NCBI GenBank assembly: GCA_946614405.1
Contig: CAMOGZ010000106.1
Coordinates: forward strand, 1 to 5,610
Direction: 5' to 3'
DNA from: an uncultured Eubacterium sp.
Lineage (GTDB): Bacteria; Bacillota; Clostridia; Peptostreptococcales; Anaerovoracaceae
Length of the DNA: 5,610 nucleotides
Shown here: in pieces, positions 1 to 5,409 of the stretch
Numbering within the stretch: the first letter of the stretch is position 1
Layout of the letters: every line of letters starts with the position of its first letter
Notes under the pieces: model-generated
Seen by the model: only the letters and a program-made list of their open reading frames with translations
What the model was told of the DNA's origin: nothing
The model's database searches: none
Made by a program: the position numbers and the translations under genes

Positions 1-42
1 ACATGATAAACTCGCTTCTGCGAAGCTCAGACAGTATCATGT
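1..42. repeat. Inverted repeat ACATGATA / TATCATGT with nested hairpin
   Basis: ACATGATA at 1-8 is the exact reverse complement of TATCATGT at 35-42. Inside lies a second small hairpin, GCTTC (14-18) with GAAGC (22-26) around a three-base loop. The outer stem may extend left of the window. A second copy of ATCATGT at 67-73 offers an alternative partner for bases 1-7. The role is unknown. Confidence 0.55.
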
Positions 43-76
43 GTTACCTGAACTCTCTGCTCGTTCATCATGTGTT
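36..76. repeat. Direct repeat ATCATGTGTT, two copies
   Basis: ATCATGTGTT occurs at 36-45 and again at 67-76, 31 bases apart start to start. Because the first copy is also one arm of the inverted repeat starting at base 1, the pair creates two competing stems. It may be part of the larger repeat element or a pair of protein-binding sites, and the sequence does not decide between these. Confidence 0.45.
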
Positions 77-80
77 TCTA

Positions 81-226
81 AACTGCGTCTGCGGAATCGC
101 TCGACTATGGGTATTCTTCCCGGCAAAGTGATCCGCTGCATGTACTGGGCAACGAGGACCTTTAAATATATTGCTGTTTTTTGCTGTAAAGGGTGCCAAT
201 AGCCGAATGTTTCCGCAGGAGCAGTT
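81..226. repeat. Diverged 33-base repeat in inverted orientation
   Basis: Bases 81-113 read on the plus strand and bases 194-226 read on the minus strand align without gaps, with 25 of 33 positions identical by my hand count. The best-conserved blocks are AACTGC, CTGCGGAA, TCG and CTAT. The spacer between them also carries GCAACGAGGAC (149-159), matching GCGACGAGGAC (229-239) at 10 of 11 positions. Two related copies facing each other suggest a duplicated intergenic repeat unit or two arms of a large cruciform or RNA structure. Confidence 0.5.
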
Positions 227-273
227 CTGCGACGAGGACTAATGAGGCTATTGGCACCCTTTATAAAGCAAAA
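179..273. repeat. Long hairpin with 18-bp perfect inverted repeat
   Basis: Bases 187-204 and 246-263 are perfect reverse complements over 18 bp (core GGGTGCCAATAGCC). Beyond a small internal loop the pairing resumes with TTTTGCT (179-185) and AGCAAAA (267-273), giving about 25 paired positions around a 41-base apical region. That region holds its own small stem, CGCAG (214-218) with CTGCG (227-231). Neither strand shows a T-run directly after the stem: on plus the Ts come before it, and on minus a run of As follows. It is therefore not a standard intrinsic terminator. A miniature mobile element or structured RNA repeat is possible, but no target-site duplication is evident. Confidence 0.7.
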
Positions 274-300
274 GAACTGCAACATATTATGAAGCAGTTC
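270..300 (-). terminator. Probable intrinsic terminator of the trk operon
   Basis: Starting three bases beyond the TrkH2 stop codon, the minus strand reads GAACTGC (complement of 294-300), a 13-base loop, GCAGTTC (complement of 274-280) and then TTTT (270-273) followed by GCTTT. A 7-bp perfect stem followed by a short T-run immediately after the last gene fits a Rho-independent terminator. The T-run is short, so termination could be leaky, with read-through into the large hairpin beyond. The same GCAGTTC heptamer recurs at 221-227, so 274-280 has a second possible pairing partner. Confidence 0.55.
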
Positions 301-303
301 CGT

Positions 304-1773
304 TTATTGGCTTGCTCTGTCGCTGTTCCAGTAGGACGGCGAGAACATGATGAGTACGGCATAGAGTTCCGGTCGTCCTGCCAGCATCAGGATCGTCAGG
401 AACAGTTTGGCGGGTCCTGAGAAGAAGCTGAAGTCGCTTCCGGTGAGCATTCCGAAGCAGGTGCCGTTGGTGGAGATGGTGGCTACCACTGCGGAGAGGG
501 TGGTCTCCATACCGAAATTATCCAGTGACAGGACCAGGCTGCCGAACATCAGCAGTGCGAAGTACAGCAGGATGTAAACGGTGATGGAGGATGCGTTCTG
601 GGCGGAGACCGGCTTTCCCTGGATCATGATGGGCTTGATGGCCCTGGGGTGGATCCGCTTATAGATCCCCCGGATGATCAGCTTGAAGAAGACGATGGCC
701 CGGATGGTCTTCAGACCGCCGCTGGTGGAAAATCCACAGCCTCCTACCAAAGCAAGGATCACCAGAAGGACCTTGGACAGGGTCGGCCACATACTGATGT
801 CGGTGACAACGAACCCGGTGGTGGAGGAGAAGGCGATGGTCTGCATGACGCCGTCGCCAAAGGCGTCTGCAAGAGAAGTATACCGCGTGCTGTGGTACAG
901 GTTCAGGGTGATCACGCAGGTCACAACGGCAATGATGATCACATAAACTCTTGCTTCAAAGTGCCGGACTGCCAGTCCGAACTTCCGGACATACAGCAGG
1001 AAGAATACCAGGAAGTTGGTTCCCCCGAGAAGGGAGAAGGTACTGAGTATGAACCGGACATAAGGAGTCAGCGCGAAAGCGGTCTGGGTGGCAGACATAT
1101 TGATGCATCCTGATGTGCTGATGGTGGACAGGGTGTTGGCCAGAGCATAGTAAGGTCCCATCCCTGTTGGAAGCAGGAGCAGGAACTCCAGTACCGTCAG
1201 GAAGATGTACATTCCATAGGAGATCTTGGCCGTATCACCGAACCGGGCAGTGAGTTTGTCCAGCTCCGGACCGGGTACTTCCGCTGCCGCCATCTTCTGG
1301 CCTCCGATGCCAAGACGGGGGAAGATGGAGATGGTCAGAAGGATGATCCCCATGCCGCCCAGCCATCCGTTGATGGCCTTCCATAAGAGGATGGAACGGG
1401 GCATCAGGTCCGGGTTCATGACGGTGCAGCCTGTGGTGGTCCAGCCGGCGCAGGACTCAAACCAGCAGTCGATAAAGGAATAGCTTTGCTCTGTCCAGAG
1501 GTAGGGCATGGCCCCCAGCAGGATCACGAAGAGCCAGCTGATGATGACGGTGAAGTAGCCTTCACGGGCTTTGATCTTCTTGCTGGTCTTCTTGACCACC
1601 CGGCGCATGGTCTCGCCGAAGGTGATGCAGACCACCATGACACAGAAGAAGGACGTGGCGGAGGCATATTCCCGGAAATAGCACGCAAAAGCGAAGGGTA
1701 TCAGCATCGTGATCCCTTCCAGAAGAAGAATGACGGATACAGTTTTGAAGATCAGACGTCCGTTAAAATGCAT
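304..1773 (-). CDS. trkH: TrkH-family potassium uptake protein, second paralogue (TrkH2)
   Basis: This is an integral membrane subunit that conducts K+ (possibly also Na+) inward and is gated by the cytoplasmic TrkA ring. It has 489 residues, the normal length for TrkH. The hydrophobic pattern fits two leading helices (about 10-32 and 38-57) followed by four helix-pore-helix repeats. Filter glycines are visible in all four pore loops: G115 (WTTTGCTV), G222 (STISTSGC), G320 (SSTTGF) and G437 (STNGTCFG). The D1-D2 linker carries the family AExPGP motif (AEVPGP, 164-169). The D3M2 loop GGCGFSTSGG (344-353) and the late arginine R467 (GRPEL) also match the family. Oddities are S221 and C223, where GGF is usual, C439, where a glycine is usual, and a proline in place of leucine in GRLE. 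The start is supported by AAGGAG six bases upstream. The gene lies 11 bases after TrkH1 and is last in the operon. The family is certain; the ion preference is not. Confidence 0.93.
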   Translation of the reverse strand: MHFNGRLIFKTVSVILLLEGITMLIPFAFACYFREYASATSFFCVMVVCITFGETMRRVVKKTSKKIKAREGYFTVIISWLFVILLGAMPYLWTEQSYSFIDCWFESCAGWTTTGCTVMNPDLMPRSILLWKAINGWLGGMGIILLTISIFPRLGIGGQKMAAAEVPGPELDKLTARFGDTAKISYGMYIFLTVLEFLLLLPTGMGPYYALANTLSTISTSGCINMSATQTAFALTPYVRFILSTFSLLGGTNFLVFFLLYVRKFGLAVRHFEARVYVIIIAVVTCVITLNLYHSTRYTSLADAFGDGVMQTIAFSSTTGFVVTDISMWPTLSKVLLVILALVGGCGFSTSGGLKTIRAIVFFKLIIRGIYKRIHPRAIKPIMIQGKPVSAQNASSITVYILLYFALLMFGSLVLSLDNFGMETTLSAVVATISTNGTCFGMLTGSDFSFFSGPAKLFLTILMLAGRPELYAVLIMFSPSYWNSDRASQ

Positions 1774-1779
1774 CTTCTG

Positions 1780-1785
1780 CTCCTT
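1780..1785 (-). promoter_or_regulatory. Shine-Dalgarno site of TrkH2 touching the TrkH1 stop codon
   Basis: The minus strand reads AAGGAG, then six bases, then the ATG of TrkH2. The first base of the site is also the last base of the TGA stop of TrkH1 (1785-1787). Ribosomes finishing TrkH1 therefore end on the initiation region of TrkH2, which suggests translational coupling and balanced production of the two pores. Confidence 0.75.
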
Positions 1786-3257
1786 CAGGCTTTGTTCGGA
1801 TTCCAGTAGTGGACCGAGAATAACATAAAGAATGTGAAAAGCTCCAGTCTTCCGGCGATCATCAGGACCGAAAGAACGATCTTGGAGAACCCGGAAAATG
1901 CATAGAAATTATGCAGCGGGCCCACCAGATTGAAGCCGACACCATTGTTGTTCACACAGGAAATAACGGAAGAGATGGTGGTCATCAGATCGAAGCCGTT
2001 GAAGGCGATCAGAATACTTCCGCATGCAATGGTGAAAATATATAAAAACATGAAATTCGAAATGTTTGTGGCAGTTTCCTGGGGGACCTCCAGCCGGTTC
2101 AACGTAATGGTAAAGACGCGGTTGGGGTGGAGCTTCAGGACGATCACACGACGGATCATCTTCAGGCATACCAGGATCCGGAGGATCTTGGGTCCGCCGC
2201 CCAGTGATGATGAACTGGCTCCGGTGAGCATCAGGCACAGCAGGATCATCTGAGCGAAGGTGGGCCAGTTATTATAGTTGACCGTATGCTGTCCTGTGGT
2301 GGACAGGATGGAAGTCACCTGAAATGCTGCATCCCGGAGACTCCTGAGGGGACTGATGTATCCGCCCTTCAGGAAGAGATCCGCTGAGATGAGCAGTGTT
2401 GCCACTGCGATGATGCTGATGTAAAACTTCAGCTCCGTATTATTCAGGGCCTTTCGGATTCCCTTCTTCAGTATGGTCCCGTAGAGGTTGAAGTTGCAGC
2501 CGGCGATCACCATGAATACCACGAAGGTCCAGATGATGCAGCTGTTTCCGCTGAAATGGGCGATGCCGTCGTTATAACTGGAAAAACCGCCGGTGGCAAC
2601 GACACTGAGTCCGTGGATCAGTGCGTCGTACAGAGACATGCCGAAGATCTTCAGGCAGATCGTGAGCGCGGCCGTCAGAGTCAGATAGACCCGGAACAGA
2701 TACTGGATGGAAGCAGCCTGGGTGTTTCCGATGTTTCCGATGTTTCCGGCCGTGGCATGCCTTCCGCTCATGCGGGAGCCTTCTATATTGGAAAAGGGCA
2801 GCAGGAATGTGGTGAACAGGATGATACCGGCGCCTCCCAGCCATATGGTAATGGATCTCCACAGAAGAATGGAGCGGGGGGCTGATTCCAGATCATCGAT
2901 GACGGAAGCCCCTGTGGTGGTCAGCCCGGAGCAGGTCTCAAAGAATGCGTCGATATAGGTGGGAAAGCACCCCGACAGATACATGGGCACGGAGCCCACG
3001 AAGGTGGCAAGGATCCAGCACAAAGACACGATAAGAAACCCATCTCTGGTCTTGGCTTTCTCCGGAGAAGGGGTAACGAAACGTGTGATCACCATGCCGG
3101 CCACCATGCAGGCGATGGCCGTTGCAACAAAGTGGCGCATGGGAGTGCTTTCATGATAAACGATGGCTGCACCTATAGCAGGGAACATGCTGAGGCCCAG
3201 AGCCGTCAGCAGGATCCCGAAGGTGTGCAGCATGTTGCGGTTCCTTGCAGATGACAT
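1785..3257 (-). CDS. trkH: TrkH-family potassium uptake protein, first paralogue (TrkH1)
   Basis: This is a membrane pore subunit of a Trk/Ktr-type K+ uptake system, 490 residues long. Two N-terminal helices (about 13-34 and 43-62) precede four helix-pore-helix units. The filter glycines are G116 (LTTTGAS), G224 (VATGGFS), G322 (STTGQ) and G439 (NNNGVG). The D2M2 segment has AGCNFNLYG, and the C-terminus ends with GRLELFTFFMLF and YWN, as in the family. Deviations are that the usual AExPGP linker motif is absent, that the linker instead contains a Gly-Asn-Ile repeat at 171-179 encoded by a 9-base tandem repeat, and that the D3M2 intramembrane loop reads SSSSLGGGPK (348-357) rather than the usual GGC-G-STGGG(I/L)K. 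The start ATG follows GGGAG by six bases, and M9 is a less likely alternative. It lies 30 bases after trkA and 11 before TrkH2, and is clearly diverged from TrkH2, so the duplication is old. Confidence 0.93.
   Translation of the reverse strand: MSSARNRNMLHTFGILLTALGLSMFPAIGAAIVYHESTPMRHFVATAIACMVAGMVITRFVTPSPEKAKTRDGFLIVSLCWILATFVGSVPMYLSGCFPTYIDAFFETCSGLTTTGASVIDDLESAPRSILLWRSITIWLGGAGIILFTTFLLPFSNIEGSRMSGRHATAGNIGNIGNTQAASIQYLFRVYLTLTAALTICLKIFGMSLYDALIHGLSVVATGGFSSYNDGIAHFSGNSCIIWTFVVFMVIAGCNFNLYGTILKKGIRKALNNTELKFYISIIAVATLLISADLFLKGGYISPLRSLRDAAFQVTSILSTTGQHTVNYNNWPTFAQMILLCLMLTGASSSSLGGGPKILRILVCLKMIRRVIVLKLHPNRVFTITLNRLEVPQETATNISNFMFLYIFTIACGSILIAFNGFDLMTTISSVISCVNNNGVGFNLVGPLHNFYAFSGFSKIVLSVLMIAGRLELFTFFMLFSVHYWNPNKA
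2723..2749 (-). repeat. In-frame 9-base tandem repeat within TrkH1
   Basis: The plus strand carries three successive units of TGTTTCCG(A/G), with period nine. On the coding strand this gives Gly-Asn-Ile, Gly-Asn-Ile, Gly-Asn-Thr (residues 171-179) in the cytoplasmic linker between the D1M2 and D2M1 helices. Unit gain or loss would keep the reading frame, so the linker length could vary between strains. Confidence 0.8.
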
Positions 3258-3263
3258 AGTATT

Positions 3264-3283
3264 CTCCCGGGCAAGGGATGCCC
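3264..3283 (-). promoter_or_regulatory. TrkH1 ribosome binding site next to a small hairpin
   Basis: In the 30-base gap after trkA the minus strand forms GGGCA (complement of 3279-3283), a five-base loop and TGCCC (complement of 3269-3273). GGGAG (3264-3268) follows directly as the Shine-Dalgarno of TrkH1. The stem abuts but does not cover the site, so any influence on translation or on RNA processing between trkA and the pores is speculative. There is no T-run, so it is not a terminator. Confidence 0.45.
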
Positions 3284-3287
3284 CGAA

Positions 3288-4640
3288 TTAATAGGATGTA
3301 GTCTTCATCAGCTTCTCCAGCTCATCCAGGCCGGACAGAAGACTGAAGATCGCTACTCGGTCATTCAGCTGAATGACGGTATCACCGTTGGGGATGATCA
3401 CTTCCTGGCCGCGGTAGATAGCGGCGATCAGTACTTCATTAGGAAGGTCCAGTTCTCTCATGGGGACTCCGACCATACTCATCCTGGAGTTGGCGATGAC
3501 TTCCATGATCTCCGCCTGTCCCTGGATCAGCACAGAGGAGAGGACCCGCTTGGATCCCTGGATGTAGTGAAGGATGCTGCTGGCACTGATGTCCAGAGGA
3601 TTCAGGACCATGTCCACGCCCATCTGCTCGATGAGTCCCTTATAGTTCTCATGGCTGACCTTGGAGATCACGTCGTCGATCCCGTGCTGCTTGGCGGTGA
3701 GGGCCAGCAGGAGATTCTCCTCATCAAATCCCGTGCAGGTGACGAAGGCGTCCATATCGTCCATGTTCTCCTCTTCAAGAAGGTTGATATCCGTTCCATC
3801 GGAGTGCAGCACCATGACATTCTTCAGGTTGGTGGACAGATAACGGCAGCGGTCCAGGTCCTTTTCCACCAGTTTTACCGCAGCGCCGAAGTCGGACAGC
3901 TTACCGGCCAGGTAGAACCCGGTCTTTCCGCCGCCGATGATCATGACCTTATGCAGGTCCGTATATTTGTTCTTTTCTCTTGTCTTGTTATGGATCTCCT
4001 GGATCCGTTTCTTCTCTCCGATGATATATACAAAGTCGCCCTCCATGATCTCATCTTCGCCATGGGGAACGATGATCTTTCCGTTTCGGGAGACTGCGGC
4101 CACCAGAATATCCGGCAGGACCTCACGGACCTCCGGCATGGTGAGTCCCACGATGGACGGAAAGCGCGGTGTCTGAAACTCTGTCATTGCAATGCCGCCG
4201 CTGGTAAAGATCCCGTCGCTGAGGGTGTACTTCTCCGCCAGGAACTTGTAGATCTCTACGGTAATGGCCATATCCGGATTCACGATGTGATCGATCCCCA
4301 TGGTATCCATGATGAAATCGAACTGATTCATGTGTTCCGGATCCCGGACACGGGCGATGACGTGCCGGCAGCCGATCTGTTTGGCAAAGGCAGCGATAAC
4401 GATATTGGTCTCATCATCACCGGTGGTGGCCAGCAGGTAATCGAAGTTTCCTATATTATTGGACTTCAGTACCGACAGCTTGCGGGCGTCGTCATTGACG
4501 GTCATCACATCCAGCTGCTGTGACAGCTTCTGCAGGATGTTGCTGTTGGTATCGATAATGGTAATGGAGTAATCTCCGCCGATCAGGGCGTCCGCAATAC
4601 GGATCCCCAGCTTGCCGGCGCCAACGATTGCAATGTTCAT
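3288..4640 (-). CDS. trkA: Trk system potassium transporter regulatory subunit TrkA
   Basis: This is the cytoplasmic gating subunit of the Trk K+ uptake system. It binds NAD(H) or other nucleotides and opens the TrkH pore. It has 450 residues with the full two-tandem-RCK architecture. The first Rossmann fold is at about 1-120, with GAGKLG (7-12) and acidic D30 at the end of the second strand. An RCK_C domain lies at about 145-215. The second Rossmann fold is at about 231-350, with GGGKTG (236-241) and acidic E259. A final RCK_C domain spans about 370-450. The duplicated architecture separates it from single-RCK KtrA. The start is supported by AGGAAG (4646-4651) six bases from ATG. It is the first gene of the operon, 30 bases ahead of TrkH1. 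It is the only regulator visible here for two pores, so it may serve both. Confidence 0.96.
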   Translation of the reverse strand: MNIAIVGAGKLGIRIADALIGGDYSITIIDTNSNILQKLSQQLDVMTVNDDARKLSVLKSNNIGNFDYLLATTGDDETNIVIAAFAKQIGCRHVIARVRDPEHMNQFDFIMDTMGIDHIVNPDMAITVEIYKFLAEKYTLSDGIFTSGGIAMTEFQTPRFPSIVGLTMPEVREVLPDILVAAVSRNGKIIVPHGEDEIMEGDFVYIIGEKKRIQEIHNKTREKNKYTDLHKVMIIGGGKTGFYLAGKLSDFGAAVKLVEKDLDRCRYLSTNLKNVMVLHSDGTDINLLEEENMDDMDAFVTCTGFDEENLLLALTAKQHGIDDVISKVSHENYKGLIEQMGVDMVLNPLDISASSILHYIQGSKRVLSSVLIQGQAEIMEVIANSRMSMVGVPMRELDLPNEVLIAAIYRGQEVIIPNGDTVIQLNDRVAIFSLLSGLDELEKLMKTTSY

Positions 4641-4678
4641 GGCTTCTTCCTTTCGATCTGTCTTATTTCACGACAATG

Positions 4679-4700
4679 CGAGGGAATGGTCTTTCCCTCG
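4679..4700. promoter_or_regulatory. Perfect 8-bp hairpin in the putative trkA leader
   Basis: CGAGGGAA (4679-4686) and TTCCCTCG (4693-4700) are perfect reverse complements around a six-base loop. If trkA starts from the candidate promoter at 4731-4759, this stem lies in its 5' leader, about 40 bases before the start codon. No T-run follows on either strand, so it is not an intrinsic terminator. It could be an operator for a dimeric regulator, or an mRNA stabilising or control hairpin. Confidence 0.55.
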
Positions 4701-4730
4701 TGATTTGCAGATCATTAATAAGTAAAATTT

Positions 4731-4759
4731 ATTTTAGCCCTTTGACTTCATTTTTGCAA
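4731..4759 (-). promoter_or_regulatory. Candidate sigma-70-type promoter for the trk operon
   Basis: On the minus strand TTGCAA (complement of 4754-4759) is followed after 17 bases by TAAAAT (complement of 4731-4736). The spacing is ideal, the -10 matches five of six consensus bases and the -35 four of six. Transcription would begin around 4725, leaving a leader of about 85 bases that contains the 4679-4700 hairpin. The call rests on consensus matching only, in AT-rich DNA where chance matches are common. Confidence 0.4.
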
Positions 4760-4766
4760 GAGGTTT

Positions 4767-4775
4767 TGATACAAT
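4767..4775 (+). promoter_or_regulatory. Candidate extended -10 promoter for the MBL-fold gene
   Basis: TGATACAAT is an extended -10 box (TG, one base, then TACAAT) about 25 bases before the start codon. TTGACT at 4742-4747 is a good -35 match, but its 22-base spacer is too long for normal use, so the extended -10 probably does the work. The predicted leader is very short, near 20 bases. The candidate overlaps the region used by the opposing trk promoter, so the two could interfere. Confidence 0.45.
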
Positions 4776-4800
4776 TGAAGAAACCGAAAGAAAGAGAGCA

Positions 4801-5409
4801 ATGGATTTGAAAATCAAACGTTTTATGTGCGGGTCTCTCCTGGCGGACGGATACGTCATTTATCACAAGCCGGGAGGCGACTGCTGGATCATCGATCCGG
4901 GATATGAGCCCAAAGGTTATATAGACTTTGTGGCGGAGCAGGAGCTGCATGTACTGGGCATTCTCCTGACCCATCTGCACTACGATCATACCGGGGCGGC
5001 GGAGAACCTGGCGGACCGCTGGGACTGCCCGATCCTGATGCACGAGGCGGATGCCTTTGTGTACCGGGGCAGGGTGGACCGGATGCTCCATGACCAGGAG
5101 GTTCTGCTTCTGGAGGATGAGGAGATCCGGGTCCTTTCCACACCGGGACATACCAAGGGAAGTGTCTGCTTCTATGCCGGAAAGAGCAGAGTCTGCTTCA
5201 CCGGAGACACCATCTTCGACACGGACCTGGGACGCACGGATCTTCCCGGCGGAAGCGAGGAAGAGATGATCGCAAGCATCCGCAATGTCGTGGACCTCTG
5301 GGAGAATGACATCACCATCTACCCCGGCCATGAGGGCCAGGCAACCATGAAGCAAGTAAGGAAGTACAACACAGAGTTTATAGCATTGAGAGACGGACAT
5401 GAACGATAG
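4801..5409 (+). CDS. MBL-fold metallo-hydrolase (YcbL / glyoxalase II-like)
   Basis: This is a cytoplasmic zinc-dependent hydrolase of the metallo-beta-lactamase fold, 202 residues, the usual length for small YcbL-type proteins, which lack the extra C-terminal domain of true glyoxalase II. All metal ligands are visible: H58-x-H60-x-D62-H63 (THLHYDH), H117 (TPGHTKG), D136 (FTGDTIFD) and H177 (YPGHEGQAT). The segment GRTDLPGGS (144-152) after the bridging aspartate is typical of this subgroup. Members hydrolyse S-lactoylglutathione or other thioesters, but the substrate here cannot be read from sequence. There is no signal peptide. The ribosome binding site is weak (AAAGAGAG close to the ATG). 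The gene reads divergently from trkA and its last 11 bases overlap the next gene, so the two are probably co-transcribed. Confidence 0.92.
   Translation: MDLKIKRFMCGSLLADGYVIYHKPGGDCWIIDPGYEPKGYIDFVAEQELHVLGILLTHLHYDHTGAAENLADRWDCPILMHEADAFVYRGRVDRMLHDQEVLLLEDEEIRVLSTPGHTKGSVCFYAGKSRVCFTGDTIFDTDLGRTDLPGGSEEEMIASIRNVVDLWENDITIYPGHEGQATMKQVRKYNTEFIALRDGHER

Larger units (their letters stand above)
1..303. other. Gene-free, repeat-rich intergenic region
   Basis: I see no supported gene here. Short open frames exist on both strands but lack a convincing ribosome binding site and recognisable family features, and they run through strong inverted repeats. What the stretch does hold is structure: an 8-bp inverted repeat at its left edge (1-8 with 35-42), a direct repeat of ATCATGTGTT (36-45 and 67-76), two diverged copies of a 33-base segment in opposite orientation (81-113 and 194-226), a direct repeat GC(A/G)ACGAGGAC (149-159 and 229-239), a long hairpin (179-273) and a probable terminator of the trk operon (270-300). 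The density of related, inverted copies resembles a dispersed intergenic repeat or a structured RNA element more than plain spacer. The left edge may be cut by the window boundary. Confidence 0.6.
4641..4800. promoter_or_regulatory. Divergent intergenic region between trkA and the MBL-fold gene
   Basis: This 160-base gap separates two genes reading away from each other, so it should hold promoters for both. It is AT-rich at 4711-4775, where both candidate promoters lie, and contains a hairpin at 4679-4700 on the trkA side. I do not see the conserved core of a c-di-AMP (ydaO-type) riboswitch, which often precedes K+ transport genes in Firmicutes, and the room for one is small. Confidence 0.7.

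Noticed and set aside
179..273. The long hairpin as an intrinsic terminator
   Set aside because: No T-run follows the stem on either strand; on the plus strand the T-run precedes it and on the minus strand As follow it. The shorter stem at 270-300 fits a terminator better.
179..273. The long hairpin as an insertion sequence or CRISPR-like array
   Set aside because: There is no transposase, no evident target-site duplication and no regular repeat-spacer pattern. A transposase-less miniature element remains possible but is unproven.
37..420. Short open frames on both strands (37-285 minus, 193-420 plus) across the intergenic repeats
   Set aside because: They lie over the inverted repeats, lack ribosome binding sites, and the plus-strand one runs into the 3' end of TrkH2 in antisense. 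The resemblance between their translations (PIAECFRRSS versus PIVERFRRRS) reflects the inverted DNA repeat rather than two genes.
304..1773. TrkH2 as a pseudogene because of its unusual filter residues
   Set aside because: The frame is intact at normal length, has a strong Shine-Dalgarno site, and retains all four filter glycines, the AExPGP linker and the gate loop, so it looks like a functional, diverged paralogue.
3567..4523. Long plus-strand open frame (318 codons) opposite trkA
   Set aside because: It is antisense to a clear two-RCK TrkA with intact motifs, is rich in His/Asp/Val from reverse-complement codons, and resembles no family I recognise.
4641..4800. c-di-AMP (ydaO-type) riboswitch before trkA
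   Set aside because: The expected conserved core segments are not visible and the leader is short; only a simple hairpin is present.
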